Source: Ruminococcus sp. (GTDB taxonomy: Bacteria; Bacillota_A; Clostridia; Oscillospirales; Ruminococcaceae). Taken from it: a stretch of 5,945 bases of DNA. The number at the start of each line of letters is the position of its first letter. Position 1 is the stretch's first letter. The notes below the pieces were generated by a model. It worked only from the letters and a program-made list of their open reading frames with translations. It did not search any database and was not told where the DNA came from. The stretch lies in contig JAFOMV010000180.1 in NCBI GenBank assembly GCA_017418765.1, forward strand, positions 1 through 5,945, written 5' to 3'. Shown here piece by piece: positions 1-5,935 of this stretch. The translations under genes and the position numbers were made by a program.

Positions 1-216
1 ACGAATAAAAATGATACGTAATCACCAATATTTTTAAGAAAAATATGTGCATATTTAATATATGATATACCGAATATAAATTTACAAAAGCGATTATACA
101 AATAGTAAATCACTTGCCTGCGGATTTTGTTATTCTCATTGTACATGCATACGCTGATATATTTATACGATATATATAAATTATCAATGAATGAACAGGT
201 TTTTATTAGTTTTATC
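1..216. other. AT-rich non-coding upstream region
   Basis: I see no credible coding region, RNA gene or end of an upstream gene here. The stretch is strongly AT-rich compared with the genes that follow. It holds two short AT inverted repeats near its left end and scattered TATA-like runs, which are expected by chance at this composition. It separates the five-gene cluster from whatever lies to the left, so the cluster probably starts its own transcription unit. Confidence 0.6.
28..56. repeat. Overlapping AT-only inverted repeats
   Basis: Positions 28-35 (ATATTTTT) pair with 39-46 (AAAAATAT) around a 3-nt loop. An overlapping palindrome has 41-47 (AAATATG) pairing with 50-56 (CATATTT). Both are perfect but almost pure A/T, in a region where such matches arise easily. 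They lie about 160 bp upstream of the promoter, so a role as operator or as a weak terminator of an upstream gene is possible but unsupported. Confidence 0.25.
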
Positions 217-245
217 TTGACATCGGTTTTAAAAAGTGATATACT
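217..245 (+). promoter_or_regulatory. Sigma-A type promoter of the cluster
   Basis: TTGACA at 217-222 is a perfect -35 box. After exactly 17 bp, TATACT at 240-245 matches the -10 consensus in five of six positions. Transcription would start near 251-254, giving a 5' leader of roughly 75 nt before the first gene. This is the best promoter I can find in the window and probably drives the whole co-directional cluster. A second perfect TTGACA lies at 251-256, overlapping the predicted start, but has no good -10 at standard spacing (only TTTAAA at 274-279). Confidence 0.72.
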
Positions 246-314
246 TAAAGTTGACAAGTACACACTGTTCAATTTTAAAATATATTAATTATCACTATAA
301 CAACAATTGATGTC

Positions 315-322
315 AGGAGGGG
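315..322 (+). promoter_or_regulatory. Ribosome binding site deciding the first gene's start
   Basis: AGGAGGGG at 315-322 is a near-perfect Shine-Dalgarno sequence, with the AGGAGG core 7 nt before the ATG at 328. It lies downstream of the in-frame TTG at 307 and ATG at 310, so those earlier codons would sit before or inside the binding site. This fixes the start at 328. Confidence 0.88.
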
Positions 323-327
323 TAAAA

Positions 328-1365
328 ATGCAGTGCGAAAAGTGCGGCGCCGAAACCGGGCTGGAAATGGTCTCATGCCCTGAATGTGGTGCTCCTGTTC
401 CTCAGAATGTAGAAGGATTTGACAATACAATGGAGTTTCAGAGTGAACTCAGAGAGATAGTCGTGGAAAACGGACCTTGGGCAGTGGCAGATATAGATAA
501 GTTTATCGGTCTGCTTGGCGATCATGTTCCGGATCATTTCAAAGAAAGACGGCTGCTTGTAAATATGTATCGCTCAGGAGTGCTGAAGATACTGCTTGAG
601 GAAAGCAGGAAGGATAACAGGGAACTTGCTATTATGAAGGCGAGAAGCTTCCTTGTGGGAGATATGTTCCTTGCGGAGAATGCCGCAGAATTCGTTATCT
701 CATGCTTTACATATATGCTGGGATGGCCGTATGCTTCCCCTCTGAAGAAAACTCCTGCTGCTGATGAGGATGACTCAGAAGATGAAAAGAGAGTTCTTCG
801 TGTCGATGTCAACGGTAAGATATTCACACCGAGAAATGCACGTAAATTCCTGCTTACGGGAAATGTTACCATACCAGAGGGATTTACAAAGCTTGAGGCA
901 TTCGCATTTGATAAATACAGTTCACTAAGAACTATCAAGCTTCCCTCTACTCTTATCGCTATCGGTGAATACTGCTTCTCCTCATGCAAAAGACTGAGAG
1001 GACTTGAACTTCCCGAAAACCTCAGGCTCATAAAACAGGGAGCTTTCAGCCAGTGTCAGAACCTGGCTGTAGTAAAGATACCTAACGGTGTACTTGAAAT
1101 AGAGGATAGTACATTCTCTTTCTGTACCAGCCTTGAGGTGATAGAGATACCAGACAGTGTCAGCAGCATAGGTGCTGAAGCATTTTCGGGCTGTGATAAG
1201 CTAAGAAAGCTTTTCCTCCCCGAAAGCGTGAAATTCATAGACAAAAACGCTTTCTCCTACTGCCCGAATATTACTATTTATTGTATAGAAAACTCGTATG
1301 TGCATAAGTATTGTATCGCTACAGGCATGAACTTCGTTTTGGTTAGTTCTGCCTTAGAGGTATGA
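328..1365 (+). CDS. Zinc-ribbon / BspA-type leucine-rich-repeat protein
   Basis: This 345-aa protein has three parts. Residues 1-22 form a small zinc ribbon (C3, C6, C17, C20, as two CxxC pairs). Residues about 36-140 are predicted helical and belong to no family I recognise, followed by an acidic linker near 145-155. Residues 182-319 are six consecutive 23-residue leucine-rich repeats of the BspA/LRR_5 type, with the recurring pattern [I/L]P..(x)..I...aF..C..L, then a short cap. I see no signal peptide, membrane segment or surface anchor, so it is probably cytoplasmic, unlike many BspA-type proteins. LRRs of this type bind proteins, so a recognition, adaptor or scaffold role is inferred. The kinase gene starts 30 bp downstream, and this gene is first after the promoter. 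The start at 328 rests on the ribosome binding site at 315-322. No enzymatic motif is visible. Confidence 0.9.
   Translation: MQCEKCGAETGLEMVSCPECGAPVPQNVEGFDNTMEFQSELREIVVENGPWAVADIDKFIGLLGDHVPDHFKERRLLVNMYRSGVLKILLEESRKDNRELAIMKARSFLVGDMFLAENAAEFVISCFTYMLGWPYASPLKKTPAADEDDSEDEKRVLRVDVNGKIFTPRNARKFLLTGNVTIPEGFTKLEAFAFDKYSSLRTIKLPSTLIAIGEYCFSSCKRLRGLELPENLRLIKQGAFSQCQNLAVVKIPNGVLEIEDSTFSFCTSLEVIEIPDSVSSIGAEAFSGCDKLRKLFLPESVKFIDKNAFSYCPNITIYCIENSYVHKYCIATGMNFVLVSSALEV
871..1284 (+). repeat. Six 23-residue (69-bp) leucine-rich repeats
   Basis: Repeat units begin at residues 182, 205, 228, 251, 274 and 297 of the first protein (nucleotides 871, 940, 1009, 1078, 1147, 1216). Each opens with IPEG, LPST, LPEN, IPNG, IPDS or LPES and carries a Phe near unit position 13 and usually a Cys near 16. 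The first unit is degenerate (Tyr in place of Cys). The units keep exact 23-residue spacing but have diverged at the DNA level, so this is an old, functionally constrained array rather than a recent expansion. Confidence 0.9.
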
Positions 1366-1395
1366 CGGTATGTGTGGAAGAAAGGATGAGATATT

Positions 1396-2739
1396 ATGGT
1401 AGAGCTCGAGATAGGTCAGGAAGTTGAGATGGAATTCGGCGGAAAGGCACAGGTGCTCAGTGTTATCGGCAGCGGCGGTCAGGGTACCGTTTACCTTGTG
1501 CGTTTCAACGGAATGAAATGGGCGCTGAAATGGTATGATATAGATAAAATGAAAAAGCCCAAAGCTTTCCGCAAGAATCTGGAGACCAACATCAACGATG
1601 GCCCGCCAAGCAATAAATTCCTCTGGCCGAAGTACCTCACAAAAGAAGCTGATGACGGAACTTTCGGATATATAATGGAACTCAAACCGGAAGGCTTTGA
1701 TTCCTTTGTGGATATACTCAATACATATAAGCTGGAGATAGACCCACTGACAGGTCACGCTGTAAAGAGAGATGTCAAGTTCACCAGCCTTACCGCTATG
1801 ATAACTGCGGTAATAAATATAGTAAACGCTTTTCGTCAGCTCCACCGTGCAGGCAAGAGCTATCAGGACCTTAATGACGGAGGTTTCTTTATCAATGTCA
1901 ATACAGGCGCTGTCCTTGTATGCGACTGTGATAATATAGCTCCTGACGGAAGCAACTTCGGTATCGGCGGTAAGCCGGGATATATGGCTCCCGAAGTCGT
2001 AAGGGGCATCGCACAGCCTAATGTTCAGACCGATAAGTATTCCCTTGCAGTAGTTCTCTTTAAGCTGCTGTTCAGAGGCGACCCGATGGAGGGCGAAAAG
2101 GTAGTTCGTGATGTCTGCCTTACAGAAGCTTCGGAACTCAAGCATTACGGTCAGAATGCAGTATTCGTATATGACCCCAATGATGCGTCTAACCGTCCTG
2201 TCAGAGGCATACACGACAATGTTATAAAGTTCTGGAGAATCTATCCTGACTATATAAAAGAAGCGTTCGTTCGCTCATTCACTACAGGTATTGATGAACC
2301 TGCCAAGCGCATCATCGAGAATGAGTGGCAGAAACTGTTCATACGCCTCCGCTCTGAGATAATCATGTGCGGCTGCGGAAGGACCAACTTTACTTCTATG
2401 TTTGTTCAGCCAAGCGAAAAGACATTCAAGTGCCCTAAATGCGGTATGGAATTCTCAACTATCGGATTCAGCAACAGAGAATCCCGTATGCCGCTTTACC
2501 TCGGATGCAAATTCTATGAATGTGAGATAACTCCCGAATCCGACGATTTCACAACTGTTGCAGGTGAACTCGTCGAGAATAAACTGAAACCGGGTGTGCT
2601 CGGCATCAAGAACTGCTCCGAAAGAATGTGGAAGGCAAAAATGCCTGACGGCGCATTCTATGATATTGCTCCGGGAAAAGGTTTCCCGATATGGCAGGGA
2701 CTTGAAATTGACTTTGGCGGAATAACAGCAAAGATATAA
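1396..2739 (+). CDS. TerY-P-type protein kinase with C-terminal zinc ribbon
   Basis: This 447-aa divergent eukaryotic-like kinase probably phosphorylates Ser/Thr on proteins of the same system. Visible motifs: glycine loop GSGGQGTVY at 25-33; ATP lysine K45 in ALKWY; possible helix-C glutamate E63; catalytic loop YQDLNDGGFF with Asp158; DFG-equivalent DCD with Asp177; activation-segment GYMAPE ending at E200; D213 in the F helix; and R305 in the late P-x-x-R motif. The Asn normally five residues after the catalytic Asp is Gly163, so one metal ligand is missing. After the kinase domain come a zinc ribbon (C325, C327, C346, C349) and a beta-rich tail (about 365-447) of unknown role. There is no membrane segment. 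A kinase next to vWA and PP2C genes is the TerY-P arrangement. Start: ATG preceded by AAAGGA at 1381-1386. Family assignment is firm; activity is uncertain. Confidence 0.9.
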   Translation: MVELEIGQEVEMEFGGKAQVLSVIGSGGQGTVYLVRFNGMKWALKWYDIDKMKKPKAFRKNLETNINDGPPSNKFLWPKYLTKEADDGTFGYIMELKPEGFDSFVDILNTYKLEIDPLTGHAVKRDVKFTSLTAMITAVINIVNAFRQLHRAGKSYQDLNDGGFFINVNTGAVLVCDCDNIAPDGSNFGIGGKPGYMAPEVVRGIAQPNVQTDKYSLAVVLFKLLFRGDPMEGEKVVRDVCLTEASELKHYGQNAVFVYDPNDASNRPVRGIHDNVIKFWRIYPDYIKEAFVRSFTTGIDEPAKRIIENEWQKLFIRLRSEIIMCGCGRTNFTSMFVQPSEKTFKCPKCGMEFSTIGFSNRESRMPLYLGCKFYECEITPESDDFTTVAGELVENKLKPGVLGIKNCSERMWKAKMPDGAFYDIAPGKGFPIWQGLEIDFGGITAKI

Positions 2740-2775
2740 CCATATACAGCATTTTGTTACATAGCAATATACTGA

Positions 2776-2780
2776 AAGGA
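2776..2780 (+). promoter_or_regulatory. Ribosome binding site deciding the vWA gene's start
   Basis: AAGGA at 2776-2780 lies 9 nt before the ATG at 2790. The reading frame is open back to a TTG at 2754, but that codon has no comparable binding site and would add twelve residues unlike the acidic N-terminus that follows. The start at 2790 is therefore preferred. Confidence 0.8.
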
Positions 2781-2789
2781 AGTATTATT

Positions 2790-3647
2790 ATGAACAATGA
2801 AAAAATCACTGACGCCGCAATGAACGGTGCGTTAGACGGCTTTGAAGCTGCTTCATCTGTGGATGATAGCTTGCAGCTCGATAATATGCTTGATTTCGAT
2901 GACGATCCTCTCAGCGCTACAGGCGTTTCGAGAAAGAGCCTTGTTATATTTTTCCTGATAGATACCTCAGGAAGCATGAAAGGCAAGAAGATGGGCGAGC
3001 TCAATACGGTAATGGAGGAGCTCATCCCTGAAATAAGGAGAGTAGGAGAGGCAGATACTGAAGTTAAAGTCGCTGTACTCACTTTCTCTACAGACGTAAG
3101 ATGGATGTATTCAACTCCTATCCCGATAGAGGATTTTGAATGGGCAAGATTAAGAGCTAACGGTGTAACGAGCATGGGTGCTGCTTTCAAGGAACTCTCA
3201 CTGAGAATGTCAAGAAACGGCTTCCTCAATTCACCGTCACTCTCGTTCGCTCCTGTCATATTCCTTATGACAGACGGCTATCCTTCTGATGACTACAGAG
3301 AGGGACTGAAGGAGCTTCAGTCAAACAGCTGGTATAAGTTCGGCCTTAAGGCTGCTCTTGGTATCGGCAATGAAGCTAATGACGATGTCCTTGCCGAATT
3401 CACCGGTTCAAAGGACACTGTCGTTCATGCTTACTCAGGCGGACAGCTTGCTCAGATGATAAAGATCATCGCTGTAACATCCTCACAGATAGGCAGTAAG
3501 AGTATGACTCTCTCTGACGATACAGGCCGTGAGATCGGCGAGGAAGACGTTTTTGCAGCTAAGCAGAAGCTTCTCGGTCAGCAGATACAGGAACTTGTAG
3601 GAAGTCAGGTCGAAGATAACGATGTCCCCTTCGATACAGGCTGGTAA
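2790..3647 (+). CDS. TerY-like von Willebrand factor A domain protein
   Basis: This 285-aa cytoplasmic protein is built on one vWA domain (about residues 50-235). All MIDAS metal-site elements are present: DTSGS at 58-62 (D58, S60, S62), T127 in the GVTSMG loop, and D162 in MTDGYPSD. A divalent metal is therefore expected to be bound and to mediate contacts with partner proteins. The domain is flanked by a roughly 49-residue acidic N-terminal extension (several Asp clusters, DFDDDP at 35-40) and a roughly 50-residue C-terminal tail ending in an acidic stretch and DTGW. There is no signal peptide or transmembrane helix. The gene sits between the kinase (50 bp upstream) and the PP2C gene (64 bp downstream), the gene set of the TerY-P triad, where the vWA protein is thought to link the kinase/phosphatase pair to its targets. 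Integrin-like or chelatase-type vWA proteins are alternatives, but the neighbours favour TerY. Confidence 0.92.
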   Translation: MNNEKITDAAMNGALDGFEAASSVDDSLQLDNMLDFDDDPLSATGVSRKSLVIFFLIDTSGSMKGKKMGELNTVMEELIPEIRRVGEADTEVKVAVLTFSTDVRWMYSTPIPIEDFEWARLRANGVTSMGAAFKELSLRMSRNGFLNSPSLSFAPVIFLMTDGYPSDDYREGLKELQSNSWYKFGLKAALGIGNEANDDVLAEFTGSKDTVVHAYSGGQLAQMIKIIAVTSSQIGSKSMTLSDDTGREIGEEDVFAAKQKLLGQQIQELVGSQVEDNDVPFDTGW

Positions 3648-3658
3648 TTTGCCTGAAA

Positions 3659-3682
3659 GCGCATAGGATGAACCTGATGCGT
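3659..3682 (+). other. Imperfect stem-loop between vWA and PP2C genes
   Basis: CGCATAGG (3660-3667) can pair with CCT-ATGCG (3673-3681) if G3676 is bulged out, leaving a 5-nt loop; a G-U pair extends the base. The downstream sequence TATTGTATT is only moderately U-rich, so a full terminator is unlikely. An attenuating or mRNA-processing hairpin that sets the ratio of the upstream and downstream products is possible. Confidence 0.35.
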
Positions 3683-3711
3683 ATTGTATTACGGAAGGAG
3701 GACGAAATATA

Positions 3712-4617
3712 ATGTTTAATGGTTTCAGCCATTCTGTCATGGGCGCAAGCCATGAAAAGACAGGTCTGGTGTGTCAGGATAGTTCCGCATATAAAGTAAC
3801 GGAGCATTATGCCATTGCTGTTGTAGCAGACGGTCACGGCAGCAAAAAACACTTCAGAAGCCATATCGGCTCAAAGTACGCTGTTGAAGCTACTATAGCG
3901 GCTATCGACAGATTCTATGATGACCCTGAAAAGTTTGAAGAAAATTTCCCTGAGAATCATAAAATGATCCTGAGAAATATAGAAAAGCAGATAATAGCAA
4001 ACTGGAACAGCATGGTCTCACGGCACCTTGAGGAAAATCCTGTAACAGCAGAGGAGAAAAGTAAATTTACGGACGAGGAATTTGAAAAGATACCTCCTGA
4101 ATCCTATTACGGTTCAACACTTATTGCGGCAGTTGCAGGCAAAAAGTTTACTTTTGGTGTTCAGATAGGCGATGGTTCACTGGTTGCCATATTTGATGAC
4201 GGAAAAGCAGTGATGCCTATGGAGTATAATGAATCTGCTCCTGCAAATGTGACAGCTTCTATATGCAATTCAAATGCAGCTGCTATGTTCAGCAGTTTTT
4301 ATAACGATAAGAAACAGCTTATCGCTATGTATGCTTCTACTGATGGTCTGTATACATCGTTCGGAAGTGAATACGATTTCCTTGATTATCATACCATAAT
4401 CACGGGGCAGCTCACTAATCTTGAAGCGTTCAGGCAGGTCATAGTCAATAATCTTACAAAGAGATCACGCTTCGGTACAGAGGATGATATATCTCTATCC
4501 TGCGTTTTCAACAGTGAGTTTATGGCAGAAAAAGAAGAACTGATCAGAGCTAAAATAGTAGAAAACAAAAAGCTTGCGGCAAAAAGAAAAGCTGAACTGC
4601 TGAAAAAGCAGGTGTGA
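3712..4617 (+). CDS. PP2C-type Ser/Thr protein phosphatase
   Basis: This 301-aa PP2C (PPM) phosphatase hydrolyses phospho-Ser/Thr with a two-metal centre and presumably opposes the kinase encoded two genes upstream. The motifs appear in family order: GASHEKTG then CQD (D23) near the N-terminus, VADGHG with D40-G41, GSTL at 134-137, GDG at 153-155, STDG with D211, and GTEDDIS with D258/D259. The metal-binding aspartates all appear to be present, so it should be active. An insertion at about 100-130, rich in Glu and Lys, lies before the GSTL strand. The last 30 residues are a Lys/Glu/Ala-rich, probably helical tail absent from minimal PP2C proteins. It has no membrane anchor, unlike SpoIIE-type relatives. 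Translation starts at an ATG 10 nt after a strong AAGGAGG (3695-3701). Together with the kinase and vWA genes it completes a TerY-P-like triad. Confidence 0.95.
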   Translation: MFNGFSHSVMGASHEKTGLVCQDSSAYKVTEHYAIAVVADGHGSKKHFRSHIGSKYAVEATIAAIDRFYDDPEKFEENFPENHKMILRNIEKQIIANWNSMVSRHLEENPVTAEEKSKFTDEEFEKIPPESYYGSTLIAAVAGKKFTFGVQIGDGSLVAIFDDGKAVMPMEYNESAPANVTASICNSNAAAMFSSFYNDKKQLIAMYASTDGLYTSFGSEYDFLDYHTIITGQLTNLEAFRQVIVNNLTKRSRFGTEDDISLSCVFNSEFMAEKEELIRAKIVENKKLAAKRKAELLKKQV

Positions 4618-4747
4618 ATATAGTACGGCATTATCCGTATGATGGCTTTATGCAGATGGAATCAGATGGAATTGGGATTTTTTAGATGCGTTCTGCCGTA
4701 TCGCAGTACGCAAACACGAATAGCGAAAAGGAAAAGTGGTGTAAGCT
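4618..4747. other. 130-bp spacer before the last gene
   Basis: This is the longest gap inside the cluster. It contains a perfect 10-bp tandem repeat (CAGATGGAAT at 4653-4662 and 4663-4672), an inverted pair TACGGCA/TGCCGTA (4624-4630 and 4694-4700) and a T6 run at 4678-4683 with no hairpin directly before it. TATAGT at 4619-4624 resembles a -10 box but has no matching -35. I cannot call a terminator or promoter here, though separate control of the last gene is possible. The ribosome binding site of the last gene is weak (GTGGTG just upstream of the ATG, AAAAGGA further away). Confidence 0.4.
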
Positions 4748-5935
4748 ATGGAAAAAAGCACATTATATAGTACCGCTCAGAATTTTGCCAATAAGATCAA
4801 AGAGGCAAGACCTGAGATCGGATCAGACCCTGATGCATGTCTTTGCCTTATCATAGCTGATTCTCAGGAGATATTCTCAGGAGTTTCAAGCATTAAAGTC
4901 GATGAAGGCACAGTTGAAGCAAATCCCGCAGAAGATATCGCTGTAAACGCTCTTATCGCCGCAGGCGGTGTTAAGGCTAAACAGATGATTCTTATAACAC
5001 TGGATGATAATATTTTTATGCAGCCTAATGAAGGCTGTCTCGCAAGGATGATGAAAACAAGCGTTGATAATGGCGCCTGTGAGATAATGACGAGCATGGA
5101 TGAGGCTGTATCAGCCGCTGGACTTGTTACTTCTGTATCAACACCTGATTTCCTTAGCGGATATGATGATGATACACCTGTGCCTTCAGAAACCGCACCG
5201 GGTGTTCCTGTAGGTGCTCCTGCGGAGTATTCAGCAGGCTTTGATGTAGATGTTAATAATCCGTTTTACGGCGGAGATTCATCAGCAAGTATGTCATCGG
5301 TTCCCGGAGGAGATGTCAACGCTCTGTACGATCAGCCGTCAGATGCCCAGGAAGTAGGCGCAAGCGGATTCCCGCAGCCGTATATGCAGCCTATACAGGG
5401 ATATCCACAGCAGGGAGCTCGTGTTCCTCACGGTGTTTATCCTCAGCAGCAGGGAAGATATCCACAGCAGGGCGGATTCCCTCAGCAGCAGGGCTACTAT
5501 CCACAGTATCCGCAGCAGCAGGGCTATTATCCGCAGTATCCGCAGCAGCAGGGCTATTATCCACAGCAGGGCGGCTACCCTCAGGATAATAATTTCCCTA
5601 AGCCCAATCCGTATATGCAGGGCGTTAATAACTCAATGTATCAGCAGAATCCGCAGAATGCCGCACCTTATGGCGGAACAGTATATGGCGGTACATCAAC
5701 GCACATAGGCGGAGGCGTGCCTGTAGGCAGTGCTTACCAGGCAAGTCAGAGCGTGATAAATAAGCCCGGTGAGAGCAGCACAGCTTTCAAGAAGCGCCTC
5801 AGCAACTTCCTGGGTGAGGATGATCTTTCCTCAGACGGCGAGGGTAATCAGATGAGCAAAGAGGATATGCTAAAGCTTGCTAAGGATAAAAAGAAGGTCG
5901 CAAAGGCAAACTTCAACTTCAAGAAGAAAATGTAA
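4748..5935 (+). CDS. Degenerate cytidine-deaminase-like protein with Q/P/Y-rich tail
   Basis: This 395-aa protein has two distinct halves. Residues 1-125 follow the order of a cytidine deaminase fold: strand CLCLIIAD, strand with FSGVSS, then NPAED with E62 followed by a helix, strand MILITLDD, and PNEGC (93-97) followed by a helix. In active enzymes these motifs read [H/C]AE and PCxxC. Here the first zinc ligand is Pro60 and the second is Asn94, leaving only Glu62 and Cys97, so deaminase activity is unlikely. Residues 130-210 are a disordered Ser/Asp/Gly/Pro linker. Residues 217-279 are Gln/Pro/Tyr/Gly repeats. Residues 335-395 are a charged segment (AFKKRLSNFL, DD, then a Lys-rich end) that may be a docking motif. 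There is no signal peptide, so the tail is not an obvious secreted or spore-coat domain. As the last cluster gene it is a candidate target of the kinase/phosphatase pair. The fold assignment comes from motif reading only. Confidence 0.82.
   Translation: MEKSTLYSTAQNFANKIKEARPEIGSDPDACLCLIIADSQEIFSGVSSIKVDEGTVEANPAEDIAVNALIAAGGVKAKQMILITLDDNIFMQPNEGCLARMMKTSVDNGACEIMTSMDEAVSAAGLVTSVSTPDFLSGYDDDTPVPSETAPGVPVGAPAEYSAGFDVDVNNPFYGGDSSASMSSVPGGDVNALYDQPSDAQEVGASGFPQPYMQPIQGYPQQGARVPHGVYPQQQGRYPQQGGFPQQQGYYPQYPQQQGYYPQYPQQQGYYPQQGGYPQDNNFPKPNPYMQGVNNSMYQQNPQNAAPYGGTVYGGTSTHIGGGVPVGSAYQASQSVINKPGESSTAFKKRLSNFLGEDDLSSDGEGNQMSKEDMLKLAKDKKKVAKANFNFKKKM
5396..5584 (+). repeat. Gln/Pro/Tyr/Gly repeat tract with 30-bp tandem copies
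   Basis: The tract encodes residues 217-279 of the last protein, built from variants of YPQQ(Q)G. Its core is a 30-bp unit encoding QQQGYYPQYP: copies at 5483-5512 and 5513-5542 differ at only two silent positions, and a partial third copy runs 5543-5566. Near identity at synonymous sites points to recent duplication or homogenisation. Because the unit is a multiple of three, copy number can change without breaking the frame. The composition is that of prion-like, phase-separating segments. Confidence 0.92.

Noticed and set aside
307..327. Earlier TTG (307) and ATG (310) starts for the first gene
   Set aside because: The AGGAGG-type binding site at 315-322 lies inside this extension and is ideally spaced for the ATG at 328.
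1354..2214. A 286-codon open frame on the minus strand opposite the kinase gene
   Set aside because: It lies wholly antisense to a gene with clear kinase motifs, lacks a convincing ribosome binding site, and its translation is Ile/Tyr/Ser-rich without any domain pattern.
2606..3259. A 217-codon minus-strand open frame across the kinase/vWA junction
   Set aside because: It overlaps two well-supported genes and gives a Ser/Leu-rich product typical of an antisense shadow.
4673..4690. Possible terminator at the T6 run after the phosphatase gene
   Set aside because: No GC-containing hairpin lies directly upstream of the T run; the only inverted pair nearby encloses it with a loop of about 63 nt.
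5396..5584. Repeat tract as a CRISPR array
   Set aside because: There are no unique spacers; the units are directly tandem, in frame and encode a regular peptide repeat.
5421..5708. A 95-codon plus-strand frame giving Ser/Arg/Ala-type repeats
   Set aside because: It is the alternate reading of the CAG-rich repeat tract; the repetitiveness is inherited from the real frame and there is no ribosome binding site.
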